A stretch of 64,000 nucleotides of DNA, taken from the NCBI RefSeq assembly GCF_001311925.1, contig NZ_BBCG01000004.1, positions 1-64,000 of the forward strand. Reading direction: 5' to 3'. This document shows, in pieces, positions 1-8,682 of this stretch. Positions within the stretch are counted from its first letter, which is position 1. Each line of letters begins with the position of its first letter. Made by a program: the position numbers and the translations under genes. The stretch is from Cellulosilyticum ruminicola JCM 14822 (lineage in GTDB: Bacteria; Bacillota; Clostridia; Lachnospirales; Cellulosilyticaceae). A model generated the notes under the pieces. That model did no database searches, was not told where the DNA came from, and saw only the letters and a list, made by a program, of their open reading frames with translations.

Positions 1-51
1 TATAATTTTGTGGCACTCTTTCTTTGTAAGGTCTAGATTTTTAGCATATTA

Positions 52-741
52 CTAATCTGCATTCGCATAAATGTGTTCTTCAACAATGCATCCATCTTCC
101 ATAGAGACAATGCGGTCTGCAACTTGTTTTGCAAATTGCATATCGTGAGTGATAATGAGCATAGCCATTCCCTCACCACTTAAACTTTTAATGACCTTTG
201 CCACTTCTCCTGTTAAAGCAGGATCAAGTGCTGATGTCGGTTCATCAAAGCACATTAATTCTGGTTTAAGTGCCAACGCACGTCCAATGGCCACACGCTG
301 CTTTTGTCCACCAGATAATTCACATGGATAGCTATCTGCCTTATCCGCTAAGTTTAAAAAAGTAAGAATTTGCATTGCTTCATCCTTAGCCCTTTCAGGT
401 GAATATTTCAGCACACGAATAGGTGCTTCTATTAGATTTTCTAATACATTCTTGTGTGGAAATAAGTTGAATCCTTGGAAAACAAGGCCAATATTACGTC
501 TAATCTCTCTAATTTCCTCTTTAGAAGCATATACACCATCTTTTAATAAATATTTACCACCAATTTGAATACTTCCCGTTTGACATTTTTCTAAGTAATT
601 GACACTTCTTAGAAAAGTAGTTTTACCTCCACCTGAAGCACCTACTACGACAACTACTTCTCCTGGTTTAACATGTAAATTTGCACCTTTTAAAACTTGT
701 GTTTTTCCGTAACTTTTATATAATCCTTCTACCTTTAACAT
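52..741 (-). CDS. Polar amino-acid ABC transporter ATP-binding protein
   Basis: This 229-residue cytoplasmic ATPase would power import of a polar amino acid. The Walker A motif GASGGGKTT is near residue 34, the signature LSGGQKQR near 142 and Walker B LMCFDEPTSALDP near 163. The length and the order of motifs are typical of the GlnQ/HisP family. It is the last gene of a three-gene minus-strand unit, after a solute-binding lipoprotein and a permease, with only 11 bases between it and the permease. The substrate cannot be read from the ATPase. Glutamine, cystine, arginine and similar amino acids are all possible. Confidence 0.93.
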   Translation of the reverse strand: MLKVEGLYKSYGKTQVLKGANLHVKPGEVVVVVGASGGGKTTFLRSVNYLEKCQTGSIQIGGKYLLKDGVYASKEEIREIRRNIGLVFQGFNLFPHKNVLENLIEAPIRVLKYSPERAKDEAMQILTFLNLADKADSYPCELSGGQKQRVAIGRALALKPELMCFDEPTSALDPALTGEVAKVIKSLSGEGMAMLIITHDMQFAKQVADRIVSMEDGCIVEEHIYANAD

Positions 742-752
742 GTCAAATCCTC

Positions 753-1457
753 CTATCTGTAGTAATCGTATTTTTTCTCAATCCATGCCATCACTTTAGT
801 AAGCACGAAAATTAATAATAAGTACATAACTGCTACTATTACTAGTGGTAATAGTGTAGCATCTCTATTCGTTGCTGTTTTTCCTATTTTTAATAAGTCA
901 TCAAATCCTACGGCATATACTAAAGCTGTGTCTTTAATCAGATTGATAATTTCATTTCCAACTGGTGGAATAACACGTTTTAAAGCTTGTGGCAGAATGA
1001 TTCTAAAGAATGTATCTACTTTAGATAATCCTAAAACTTCAGCACCTTCATATTGCCCTTCATCTATAGAATTAATTCCTGCTCTAAAAATTTCAGCAAA
1101 GTAAGCACCATAGTTTAAAGTAAATGCCAATATAACAGAAGGTAAGCGTGGAATTTTGATTCCTATGATTGGAAAACCAAAGAAAATAAATATGATTTGA
1201 AGTAAAAGAGGTGTTCCTCTCATAATCAATGTGTAGCACTCCGTAATCTTACTAATAATCGTGCTTTTAGATAAACGACATACTGCTACTAATATCCCTA
1301 ATGGAATAGATAATACTAAAGTTAATAAAAATACTTGTAATGTGACACCCAGTCCATCCATAATCTGTGGCATCATCATTTTAGTGTATTCAAAGATGCC
1401 TAGAATACTACTTATGAATGCTGCGATTTTTTGAAACGCTGCAACTATTATGTCCAC
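753..1457 (-). CDS. Polar amino-acid ABC transporter permease
   Basis: This is a HisM/GlnP-type inner-membrane permease. It has several hydrophobic segments and the conserved cytoplasmic loop around EGAEVLGLSKVDTFFRIILPQA that docks on the ATPase. I place the start at a GTG (1457), because GAGGAGG lies 8 bases upstream and gives a normal 234-residue protein. The longer open frame to 1571 would overlap the end of the binding-protein gene and has an untypical polar N-terminus. The gene sits between the binding protein and the ATPase and is surely co-transcribed with them. Confidence 0.88.
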   Translation of the reverse strand: MDIIVAAFQKIAAFISSILGIFEYTKMMMPQIMDGLGVTLQVFLLTLVLSIPLGILVAVCRLSKSTIISKITECYTLIMRGTPLLLQIIFIFFGFPIIGIKIPRLPSVILAFTLNYGAYFAEIFRAGINSIDEGQYEGAEVLGLSKVDTFFRIILPQALKRVIPPVGNEIINLIKDTALVYAVGFDDLLKIGKTATNRDATLLPLVIVAVMYLLLIFVLTKVMAWIEKKYDYYR

Positions 1458-1515
1458 GCTAATTTCCTCCTCTTTTTTGTTACCAATGACATTACTCACA
1501 GGCCGCTTATTGAGC

Positions 1516-2340
1516 CTATTGTGTGATGTCTTCACCAAACCATTTCTCTGAGATTTCAGCCATTGTACCATCTTCTTTAAGTTCTTTATATGTGTTATTA
1601 AGTGCTTCTACTAATTCTGTATCGCCTTTTTTCATACCTACACCATATTCTTCTTCTCCGAAGTTTTCTGTAAGTATTTTAAATTTGCCTTCGCCTTTTT
1701 TACTTATGTAATAGTTAACTAAAACTTCATCAGCTACTACAGCTTCTAAACGTCCTGCTTCTAGATCCATTAAAGCATCATTGTTATTTTCATAAGTTAC
1801 AACTTTGCCATCTTTAAATGTTTCCATGACCTCTGGCTGATCTTCTACTGCTTCTACAGCTGTTGATCCGGCTTGTGCTCCTACCACTTTACCTGCTAAA
1901 TCTGCCTTTGTGTTAATCGCTGAATCAGCTAAAGTAATGATGATTTGTTGATTTTTTAAATATGGCACACTAAAGTCAACTTGTACTTTTCTTTCATCAT
2001 TGATGCTATAGCCATTCCAGATAAAATCAATATTACCAGCATCTAATTCTGCTTCTTTCATAGTCCAATCGATTGTTTGGAATTCAATTTCTTTGCCAAT
2101 CTTTTCCCCAAAAGCTTTTGCAAAATCAACATCAAATCCTACGATGTCCCCATTTTCATCTCTATAACCCATTGGAGGAAAATTGTCATCAAGTCCTACA
2201 ACAAGTACGTCTTTATTTAAAGCTGTTGCTTCACTATCACTTGCATTTGCTACACTATCTTCACAACCTACCATACCAAATGCCATACTGCTTACCATAG
2301 AAAATACAATCATATATTTACATAACTTTCTTAATTTCAT
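1516..2340 (-). CDS. Polar amino-acid ABC transporter substrate-binding lipoprotein
   Basis: This 274-residue extracellular solute-binding protein is the first gene of the importer operon. A signal peptide ends in GMVGC, so Cys26 is the likely lipidated residue. The body is a typical family-3 (SBP_bac_3) fold, with LVVGLDDNFPPMGYRDENG near residue 46 and the GFDVDFAKA motif that follows. A well-formed promoter lies just upstream. The ligand is not readable by eye. The family covers glutamine, cystine, arginine and related amino acids. Confidence 0.9.
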   Translation of the reverse strand: MKLRKLCKYMIVFSMVSSMAFGMVGCEDSVANASDSEATALNKDVLVVGLDDNFPPMGYRDENGDIVGFDVDFAKAFGEKIGKEIEFQTIDWTMKEAELDAGNIDFIWNGYSINDERKVQVDFSVPYLKNQQIIITLADSAINTKADLAGKVVGAQAGSTAVEAVEDQPEVMETFKDGKVVTYENNNDALMDLEAGRLEAVVADEVLVNYYISKKGEGKFKILTENFGEEEYGVGMKKGDTELVEALNNTYKELKEDGTMAEISEKWFGEDITQ

Positions 2341-2381
2341 TTACTTTCCTCCTATTTAAATATTTTCACTAATTACTTATC

Positions 2382-2410
2382 ATTTTAGCGTGCTAAAGCG
2401 ATAAAGTCAA
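2382..2410 (-). promoter_or_regulatory. Promoter of the amino-acid importer operon
   Basis: On the minus strand TTGACT (2405-2410) is followed after exactly 17 bases by TAAAAT (2382-2387). This is a good housekeeping-sigma promoter about 40 bases before the binding-protein start codon, and a GGAGGAAAG ribosome site follows. Confidence 0.7.
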
Positions 2411-2527
2411 TCATTTTTTTTACGCTACTTCAATCTTATTCAACTATTTTTCTGTATATGTATCAATATTTACAAGTCTGAATTATGCAATTTTTCTATC
2501 TTTAAACATATCACTTTTCTGTTAAAT

Positions 2528-2569
2528 AAAAAAGACTTATGTAATAAAATCATTACATAAGTCTTTTTT
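2528..2569. terminator. Bidirectional intrinsic terminator
   Basis: A near-perfect hairpin (GACTTATGTAAT pairing with ATTACATAAGTC) is flanked by A-runs on the left and T-runs on the right. It would stop transcription on either strand. It lies 31 bases after the rRNA methyltransferase stop codon on the minus strand. Confidence 0.85.
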
Positions 2570-2599
2570 ATTTTTTAACTAAGCTACATAAAATTAACT

Positions 2600-3796
2600 C
2601 TATTTATTTTTCTTGACAAACACTACTTTAAGGTAGTTCCCTTCTTTAAAGCTCTCAATTGTTTTAAAGTCTTTTGGTAAACTATATTCTTCTAAAATTG
2701 TATAACGATGCCCCATTTGTTTAAAAGCTGTATTAATGAAAGTTTTAAACTTCTTCATATTAAAGGCACTACAGTTTGTAGAAGCTACGATTGTTCCACC
2801 ATCTTCTGTAATAGCGATAGCTTCTTTTAAAAGATTTGTGTAATCTTTAGAAGCACTAAAAGTGAACTTCTTTGAACGTGCAAAACTTGGTGGATCTAAA
2901 ATGACCATATCAAACTTAAGTTCTTTTTTAACTGCATATTTAAAGTATTTGAATACATCTTCTACAATGATATCTTGTTTTGTATAATCAATATCATTTA
3001 CACTAAATTGTTCTCTTGTTTTGCTTAAGCTACGATTTGCAAGATCCACACTAGTAGTTTTGCTTGCCCCGCCTGCTGCTGCAAACACTGAGAATCCACC
3101 TGTGTATGAAAATGTATTAAGCACTGTTTTACCTTTTGCATAGTAATCACGGATGCGTTTTCTTACATCTCTTTGATCTAAGAAAATACCAACCATAGCG
3201 CCATCATCTAAGTAAATCGCAAATTGTTGTCTGCTTTCTTTAACGATAAGTGGCCACTCAGGCACTTCACCCATGACATAGTCATGGTCTTCAATGTATT
3301 TTCCTTCATTATCAAATCTTTTCTTTTGATAAATCCCTCTTACATCTGCTACTTCAAGTAAAGCATTAATGACTTCATCTTTGAAACTATAAATTCCTTC
3401 ACTATACCAAGTTACAAGATAATATCCTGCAAAGTAATCTATCGTTAAGCCGCCAACTCCATCACCTTCTCCATTAAATACACGGAAGGCTGTTGTTTCA
3501 GTGCTTTCATATAAATCTTTACGATAGTTCATAGCTGCTTTAATCTTCTTAGCAAAGAAGCTTTGATCGATTTTTTCATTTTCTTTATAACTTAATACCC
3601 AGCCATAACCTTTGTTTTGTTTCCCGTAGTAACCTTTTGCTATGAATTTATTTTTTTCATCGAATAAATTTACAATGACATCTTCTTTTTTTAACACTTC
3701 AATATTAGCAATTGCATCTTTAGCAATTAACGGATAACCTTGTCTAATTTCTCTTGCAAATGCTGGCTTAATCTTAAGCTTTATTTCCTGTCTCAT
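2600..3796 (-). CDS. Class I SAM-dependent rRNA (cytosine-C5) methyltransferase, RlmI family
   Basis: This 398-residue protein has the RlmI/YccW layout. An N-terminal PUA-like RNA-binding part spans about residues 1-80. A central EEHD-type insert follows, and then a Rossmann methyltransferase domain. Recognisable motifs are DQRDVRKRI, the SAM-binding segment NTFSYTGGFSVFAA, VDLANRSL and the catalytic-loop motif DPPSFARS. RlmI methylates C1962 of 23S rRNA in E. coli, and the same target here is inference. The gene is monocistronic, with its own terminator downstream. Confidence 0.85.
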   Translation of the reverse strand: MRQEIKLKIKPAFAREIRQGYPLIAKDAIANIEVLKKEDVIVNLFDEKNKFIAKGYYGKQNKGYGWVLSYKENEKIDQSFFAKKIKAAMNYRKDLYESTETTAFRVFNGEGDGVGGLTIDYFAGYYLVTWYSEGIYSFKDEVINALLEVADVRGIYQKKRFDNEGKYIEDHDYVMGEVPEWPLIVKESRQQFAIYLDDGAMVGIFLDQRDVRKRIRDYYAKGKTVLNTFSYTGGFSVFAAAGGASKTTSVDLANRSLSKTREQFSVNDIDYTKQDIIVEDVFKYFKYAVKKELKFDMVILDPPSFARSKKFTFSASKDYTNLLKEAIAITEDGGTIVASTNCSAFNMKKFKTFINTAFKQMGHRYTILEEYSLPKDFKTIESFKEGNYLKVVFVKKNK

Positions 3797-4022
3797 ATTT
3801 TCATCCTTTATATTTAATATAGTATCTATTAATTAAGTATTTTCCTTCTTTAAAATGAAGTATTCTTATCTCTTAAATTTAGGCCTTTTCATTTTATAAA
3901 TTGAGATATGCTCCTTATCTAAATTTATTATATCATATATTCCTAAAATCATATTAGCCTACAATACTTAACGCCTATTTTTAATACTATCTTATAAATT
4001 TCTTATTAATCCAGCTTTTGTT

Positions 4023-4907
4023 TTATCCTCTATTAATTCTACGTTCAAGTTCTTCCCATTTACGGTCTCTTAACTGTGTAATGGTTTGAATATCTTCATC
4101 TGTTAAATGTTTAAATCGTGCTTGTTTTTTAAGATACATCTCGATACTTGAAAAGTTCTTCACAGGTTTATTTAAGGTATACTCATCATTTTCATATTCT
4201 GCTAAATACCATAAACCACATTCTATAGCTTCTCTAGCAATGGCGATTGTATCACTGCTGGCAATACCCCAGCCCGTTGGACAAGGCGCAGCCACATGAA
4301 TATATGCTGCTCCTTTTACTTTACTAGCTTTTTCTACCTTACGAATATAATCAGGAATATTTCCAATACTTGCTGTAGCTGCATATTTGATTTTATGTGC
4401 AGCAATAATATCAAACATATCCTTCTTTACATTTTGACTTCCATGAATATGTTCTCCTGCTGGTGAAGTCGTTGTCTTGGTGCCATAAGGTGTTAGAGAA
4501 CTTTGTTGAATTCCTGTGTTCATATAGGCTTCATTGTCATAACAAATATAAATAATATTATCATCTCGATCGATGGCACCTGATAAAGCTTGAAGTCCAA
4601 TATCCGCCGTTCCACCATCTCCTGCAAATCCTACTACATTTACATCATCGAATCCCAATGCTTTAGCTGCTACTGCTACGCCAGAAAGCATTGCACCTGT
4701 ACTTGCAAAAGGCGAAATGAGTGCATTCACACCAAAGCAAAGCTGAGGATAAACAAAGCCAACAGCTGACATACATCCAGCCGGTACAACTACAAAAGTA
4801 TTTTCACCTAATGTTTTAAGCGCTAAACGTACAGCTAAAGAACCTCCGCATCCTGCACAGCCTTTATGTCCATAAAAATATTCTTTTTCATCTAATGCTA
4901 CTGCCAT
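4023..4907 (-). CDS. 2-oxoacid:ferredoxin oxidoreductase, beta (TPP-binding) subunit
   Basis: This 294-residue subunit carries the thiamine diphosphate site GDGGTADIGLQAL with the following DNEAYMNTG. Its N-terminal GHKGCAGCGGSL Cys pair is typical of the [4Fe-4S] ligands in pyruvate and 2-ketoisovalerate ferredoxin oxidoreductases. With the alpha, delta and gamma subunits it would interconvert a 2-oxoacid + CoA and acyl-CoA + CO2 using ferredoxin. It is the last gene of the S-box-led operon, 2 bases after the alpha subunit. The operon's SAM riboswitch suggests a methionine-related oxoacid, which is inference. The sequence alone says POR/VOR-type. Confidence 0.88.
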   Translation of the reverse strand: MAVALDEKEYFYGHKGCAGCGGSLAVRLALKTLGENTFVVVPAGCMSAVGFVYPQLCFGVNALISPFASTGAMLSGVAVAAKALGFDDVNVVGFAGDGGTADIGLQALSGAIDRDDNIIYICYDNEAYMNTGIQQSSLTPYGTKTTTSPAGEHIHGSQNVKKDMFDIIAAHKIKYAATASIGNIPDYIRKVEKASKVKGAAYIHVAAPCPTGWGIASSDTIAIAREAIECGLWYLAEYENDEYTLNKPVKNFSSIEMYLKKQARFKHLTDEDIQTITQLRDRKWEELERRINRG

Positions 4908-4909
4908 GT

Positions 4910-6118
4910 CTATCCCTCCAATCCTATATATTTCACACGCTCAGCATAACTTGGGTGAATATCTTTTTTAATAATCTCTTCTAAGTCTTTAAAAATCTGT
5001 ACGACTTCTTCTTTCTTGATATCTTTACCTCCAAACCCTCCAATGTAATTTGTTAATTTTGTATTGATGCCATAAGTGGCAGAAACTACATTTGTAAATA
5101 CGGTACCTTCTGCACCGAAAGAAATATCCTTTTCTAGTACAGAGCCTGCTTTTGCGTCTTTTAAAACAGCTGCAATTTCATCTCCAGGGAATGGTCTCAT
5201 ATAACGAATTTTAAGTAATCCTACTTTTTCTCCCTGCTCTCTTAATTCATCTACCACATCTCTTACTAATCCTGTAATACTACCTAATGTCACAATAATG
5301 CGCTCTGCATCTTCACATTTATAAGCTTCGATTAAACCACCATATTTTCTACCTGTAATTTCTCCATAAGTTTGATCTATAGTTTCAATGACCTCTTTAG
5401 CTTTTAACATAGCTTGTTGCTGTTCATATTTGAAACCTAAATTATGTTGTGGAGAAGCAGTGAAAAATAAATTTTTAGGTGCTTTTAAATCCATCTTATG
5501 TTTTAAATTAAATGGTGGTAAAAATTCTGTAACCTGCTCCTGACTAGGAACTTCCACGCTTTGATAAGTATGAGTTAGCACAAAACCATCTAAATTCACC
5601 ATAACTGGTGTTAAAACTTCTGGATGTTCTGCTAAAGCATAAGCCGCTAAAGTCATATCTAAACTTTCTTGGGCATCTTCCACATAAACTTGAATCCATC
5701 CACTATCTAACAAAGAAAGTGAGTCCCTCTGGTCACCAAATATATTCCAAGGTAGAGCTACACTTCTATTAGCATTCATCATCACAAGTGGCACACGCCC
5801 ACCACTGGCATAATGTAAAACTTCAGCCATATAAAGTAATCCTTGAGAAGAAGTCGCTGTAAAAGTTCTGGCACCCATCACACTTGCCCCCATTACAGCT
5901 GATAAGGCTGAATGCTCTGATTCTACATACATATATTCTGCATTAAGTTCACCTTTTTCCACCATTTCAGCTAAACGTTCAACAACGATAGTTTGTGGTG
6001 TAATAGGATAGGCAGCAACAACTAATGGCTGCGCTAATTTCACACCAATTGCTACAGCTTCATCTCCTGAAACAAATTGATATTCCTTTTGATTTTCTGA
6101 TGTATTAGTCATTGTCAT
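4910..6118 (-). CDS. 2-oxoacid:ferredoxin oxidoreductase, alpha subunit
   Basis: This 402-residue protein is of the PorA/VorB family. It has the YPITPQTIVVERLAE motif near residue 38, ESEHSALSAVMGAS and TATSSQGL, all part of the TPP-pyrophosphate and substrate pocket region of domain I, and a C-terminal transketolase-C-like part (LLKIRYMRPFP). It overlaps the delta-subunit gene by 4 bases (ATGA type), implying translational coupling. Substrate preference cannot be decided by eye. Its partner is an adjacent PaaK-like ligase rather than a stand-alone pyruvate pathway gene. Confidence 0.88.
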   Translation of the reverse strand: MTMTNTSENQKEYQFVSGDEAVAIGVKLAQPLVVAAYPITPQTIVVERLAEMVEKGELNAEYMYVESEHSALSAVMGASVMGARTFTATSSQGLLYMAEVLHYASGGRVPLVMMNANRSVALPWNIFGDQRDSLSLLDSGWIQVYVEDAQESLDMTLAAYALAEHPEVLTPVMVNLDGFVLTHTYQSVEVPSQEQVTEFLPPFNLKHKMDLKAPKNLFFTASPQHNLGFKYEQQQAMLKAKEVIETIDQTYGEITGRKYGGLIEAYKCEDAERIIVTLGSITGLVRDVVDELREQGEKVGLLKIRYMRPFPGDEIAAVLKDAKAGSVLEKDISFGAEGTVFTNVVSATYGINTKLTNYIGGFGGKDIKKEEVVQIFKDLEEIIKKDIHPSYAERVKYIGLEG

Positions 6119-6417
6119 TCGCCCCCCTCTAATATAAGTTCAATGCAGCCTTTCTTACATTCCTTCTGACAGATGCCACAACCTTTACAAAATCTATAAT
6201 CAATCTTCATCTCATTTCCTTCTTTATAAATAACCCCTTCAGGACAGACCATATAGCACCAATTACAATGAATACACTGCTCATTATGAATAACAGGTCT
6301 CTCACTTCTCCACCCTTCCATTGTTTCAGTAAGTAACATAGCCTGCCCATAAGTACCACAAGGTAATTCCTTACTACTTTTAATTTTAAAATCCTTATTT
6401 ACCTCTGGTCTGTTCAT
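6115..6417 (-). CDS. 2-oxoacid:ferredoxin oxidoreductase, delta (2[4Fe-4S] ferredoxin) subunit
   Basis: This 100-residue electron-transfer subunit has two ferredoxin cluster motifs, CIHCNWCYMVCPEG (about residues 44-57) and CKGCGICQKECKKGC (about 78-92). It would pass electrons between the TPP site in the beta subunit and free ferredoxin. It starts directly after the gamma-subunit stop codon and overlaps the alpha gene by 4 bases. Confidence 0.9.
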   Translation of the reverse strand: MNRPEVNKDFKIKSSKELPCGTYGQAMLLTETMEGWRSERPVIHNEQCIHCNWCYMVCPEGVIYKEGNEMKIDYRFCKGCGICQKECKKGCIELILEGGE

Positions 6418-6981
6418 TTATTTTCCTCCTCCCTCTAAACTATCATTGCTTTCAAAATATGTGATGAGTGCCTCATTTTTTTGTGCAATTTTAGTTGCCA
6501 AATCATAATGTATTGCAGCCTTTAAATTCTCTAATGTCACTAACCCACTTTTTACAACCAATGCTGCTAACATAGTTGTATTCATAATCGGTCTTCCTAG
6601 ATATTGACGTGCCACAGGTTCTGCATCAAAAGTAATAATCTTTTCATTAATACTGCCATCTTCTAATACCTTATATTTTTCAGGTATTGCTGTATTAAGT
6701 AATAACTTGCCGTCTTCTTTAAGTCGTTCAAGTAAGTTAGGTGTGTATAAACTCTCATCTAATACAACAAAATAATCTGCCTTTACACTTTGACTTCTAT
6801 CACGAATAGGCACATCGTTAATTTTCGTATAAGCAAATACAGGTGCACCTCTTCTTTCAGGCCCGAAGCTTGGAAAACTTAAACTATGTTTCTTACCATA
6901 TAAACTTGCTGCAATCCCTAATATTCGAGAAGAGGTGAAGGCACCTTGCCCACCTCTTCCTAAAAATATAACATCTATCAT
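6418..6981 (-). CDS. 2-oxoacid:ferredoxin oxidoreductase, gamma subunit
   Basis: This 187-residue protein has the gamma-subunit signature near its N-terminus, FLGRGGQGAFTSSRILG, and then SFPSFGPERRGAPVFAYTKI, as in PorG/VorG/KorC. It contributes to CoA binding and complex assembly. It lies 3 bases after the CoA-ligase gene, so ligase and oxidoreductase are almost certainly made together and probably act on one substrate. Confidence 0.9.
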   Translation of the reverse strand: MIDVIFLGRGGQGAFTSSRILGIAASLYGKKHSLSFPSFGPERRGAPVFAYTKINDVPIRDRSQSVKADYFVVLDESLYTPNLLERLKEDGKLLLNTAIPEKYKVLEDGSINEKIITFDAEPVARQYLGRPIMNTTMLAALVVKSGLVTLENLKAAIHYDLATKIAQKNEALITYFESNDSLEGGGK

Positions 6982-6984
6982 GAT

Positions 6985-8301
6985 TTATGCCCCTTCTCTT
7001 AAATCTACTAAACGTTTTGCCTTATGAGTTGCTCTTGGTAATTCTCCATCTTCTAATATGATGACGTCTTTAGGTTTAACGCCTAATTTCATTTTGATTT
7101 CGTAAATCACTTGTTCTCTTAATTGTGCTTTTTCAATATCTACACCTTCACGTCTTTCTACTTCTACTGTGAATTTAGTAATATGTCTATCTTCCACAAT
7201 GTTTACACGATATTCACCTGTTAGAGTATCAAACTTACGAATTACGTGTTCAATGTCACTTGGGAATACATTTACACCACCAGCTATAAACATATCATCA
7301 ATACGACCAACAACTTTGATACGTTTTAAAGTACGACCGCATGCACATTTCTCGTTAGTATAAGTTACAATATCCCCTGTTCTAAAGCGAATCATTGGCC
7401 TTACTTCTTTACGAAGTGTTGTAAGGAGCATTTCTCCTCTTTCTCCTTCTTTAACAGGTAATCCTGTTTCTTGATCTACAACTTCAACTAAAACTTGATC
7501 TTCGGCAATGTGAATACCATCATGTTCTTCACATTGTGCACCACAAGCTCCAAATATATCTGAAATACCATAGAAGTCAAATACTTCTGCATCCCAAAGT
7601 TCTTCAATCGCTTGTCTTGTAGCTGGAATAGATCCTCCAGGCTCACCAGCTACAATGATACGATTAATAGCTAAATCTGTGGCTGGATTAATACCTTTTT
7701 GTTTAGCCGCTTCTCCTAAATACCATGCATAAGATGGTGTAGTCCAAATAACTGTTGGTTGATATTGCTGAATAATAAATAATAGACGTTCTGCTGGAAG
7801 TGTACCACCCCAAATACATAAGGCCCCAAGATTTTGTGCACCTATTACATCAGGTCCTCCTACGAAAAGTGAGAAATTTAAAGCATGAATATAACGGTCA
7901 TTTGGTCTCATACCAGCTTGCCAGAAAAGCCTACTTTCTATATTTTGAAATTCATCAAAATCTCTTTTACTAAATGGACTTGCTGTAGGCGCCCCAGTTG
8001 AACCACTTGAAGATGAAATAAATACTACATCTTTTTCTGATCTCACACATAAGTCTCCAATGATAGGTACTGCATCTTGTCTTTCACGTACATCATGTTT
8101 TGTTAAAATAGGGAATTTAAGAAGATCCTCTAATGATTGTAAATCATCTGGTGTGACACCTGCCTCCTCAAATCTTTTTCTATAATAAGGTGAGTGCTCA
8201 TAAGCCTCTGTAATTTGCACTTTAAGTTGTTCAAGTTGATAAGCTTCTAATTCTTCTCTTGGTATAGTTTCTATTTCTTCATTCCAATATTTTTTACTCA
8301 T
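6985..8301 (-). CDS. Phenylacetate-CoA ligase (PaaK)-like acyl-CoA ligase
   Basis: This 438-residue AMP-forming ligase is of the PaaK family. It has the phosphate loop SSSSGSTGAPT near residue 95, FYGISDIFGA, RFRTGDIV, GRIDDMFIAGGVNVFP and a C-terminal catalytic lysine region (RATHKAKRL). Four cysteines around CACG resemble the family's structural site. The reaction is carboxylate + CoA + ATP to acyl-CoA. Family members act on arylacetates, but here the gene is the first of an S-box (SAM riboswitch) operon together with an oxoacid:ferredoxin oxidoreductase. A thioether acid such as 3-methylthiopropionate is therefore a plausible substrate. That is inference. Classical phenylacetate or indoleacetate use is the main alternative. 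Confidence 0.85.
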   Translation of the reverse strand: MSKKYWNEEIETIPREELEAYQLEQLKVQITEAYEHSPYYRKRFEEAGVTPDDLQSLEDLLKFPILTKHDVRERQDAVPIIGDLCVRSEKDVVFISSSSGSTGAPTASPFSKRDFDEFQNIESRLFWQAGMRPNDRYIHALNFSLFVGGPDVIGAQNLGALCIWGGTLPAERLLFIIQQYQPTVIWTTPSYAWYLGEAAKQKGINPATDLAINRIIVAGEPGGSIPATRQAIEELWDAEVFDFYGISDIFGACGAQCEEHDGIHIAEDQVLVEVVDQETGLPVKEGERGEMLLTTLRKEVRPMIRFRTGDIVTYTNEKCACGRTLKRIKVVGRIDDMFIAGGVNVFPSDIEHVIRKFDTLTGEYRVNIVEDRHITKFTVEVERREGVDIEKAQLREQVIYEIKMKLGVKPKDVIILEDGELPRATHKAKRLVDLREGA

Positions 8302-8346
8302 AAAAATCCCTCCAATTAATAAAGTCAGTATTTTTTAGGAATAAAC

Positions 8347-8377
8347 GAAAAAACTGCTTTCTTGATAAGAAAGCAGT
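8347..8377 (-). terminator. S-box 1 expression-platform terminator
   Basis: On the minus strand the hairpin ACTGCTTTCTT/AAGAAAGCAGT is followed by a run of T. It lies directly downstream of the SAM aptamer and about 45 bases before the ligase start codon, the classical OFF structure of an S-box. Confidence 0.85.
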
Positions 8378-8393
8378 CTTAAATATCGGCTAT

Positions 8394-8525
8394 GCTTTCT
8401 CATCTTTCAAATCATCTATGAACCCCATAAATAATTTGTAGGAATTAGCACCTTTGAATTATATGTCTATAATTCTGGTTGCTGGGCTTCTTAGGGCCAG
8501 TCCCTCAGCCTCTCTAGATAAGAAA
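8394..8525 (-). promoter_or_regulatory. SAM-I (S-box) riboswitch upstream of CoA ligase / oxoacid oxidoreductase operon
   Basis: Read on the minus strand the conserved S-box core is present. CTTATCTAGAGAGG is followed by GAGGGACTGGCCC, AAGCCCAGCAACC and AAGGTGCTAATTCC, and a 3' P1 strand GAAAGATGAG pairs with the start. With the following terminator it should stop transcription when SAM is plentiful and allow it when SAM is scarce. It lies upstream of a PaaK-like ligase and a 2-oxoacid:ferredoxin oxidoreductase, which are not usual S-box targets to my knowledge. Confidence 0.95.
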
Positions 8526-8568
8526 TAGTTTATTCATTTTTAATTCCTAGTTCTTTTATATGTTTAGA

Positions 8569-8597
8569 AGTATATATTTATTATTCCGAATTGTCAA
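8569..8597 (-). promoter_or_regulatory. Promoter of S-box 1 operon
   Basis: The minus-strand -35 TTGACA (8592-8597) and -10 TATACT (8569-8574) are exactly 17 bases apart. They lie about 45 bases upstream of the SAM aptamer. The hexamers and spacing are nearly identical to those of the second S-box promoter at 15992-16020. Confidence 0.8.
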
Positions 8598-8643
8598 TAC
8601 ATTTCCCACTATTTTTATATGTTTTATATATTTTATATATTTA

Positions 8644-8676
8644 AAAAAGTCATACACCTAGTTTAGATGTATGACT
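8644..8676 (-). terminator. Terminator of the nitrogenase-like operon
   Basis: Minus-strand hairpin AGTCATACATC...GTGTATGACT followed by a T run, 6 bases or so after the stop codon of the K-like gene. It separates the nitrogenase-like unit from the S-box 1 unit, whose promoter begins within 50 bases. Confidence 0.85.
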
Positions 8677-8682
8677 CCTCGA

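Noticed and set aside
1458-1571. N-terminal extension of the importer permease
   Set aside because: It would overlap the binding-protein gene, is not family-like, and the GTG at 1457 has a strong GAGGAGG site.
3830-4022. Possible riboswitch or terminator in the gap before the rRNA methyltransferase gene
   Set aside because: Some pairing is possible (TAAATTTAG with CTAAATTTA), but the loop is long, there is no known core and no T tract. I see nothing firm.
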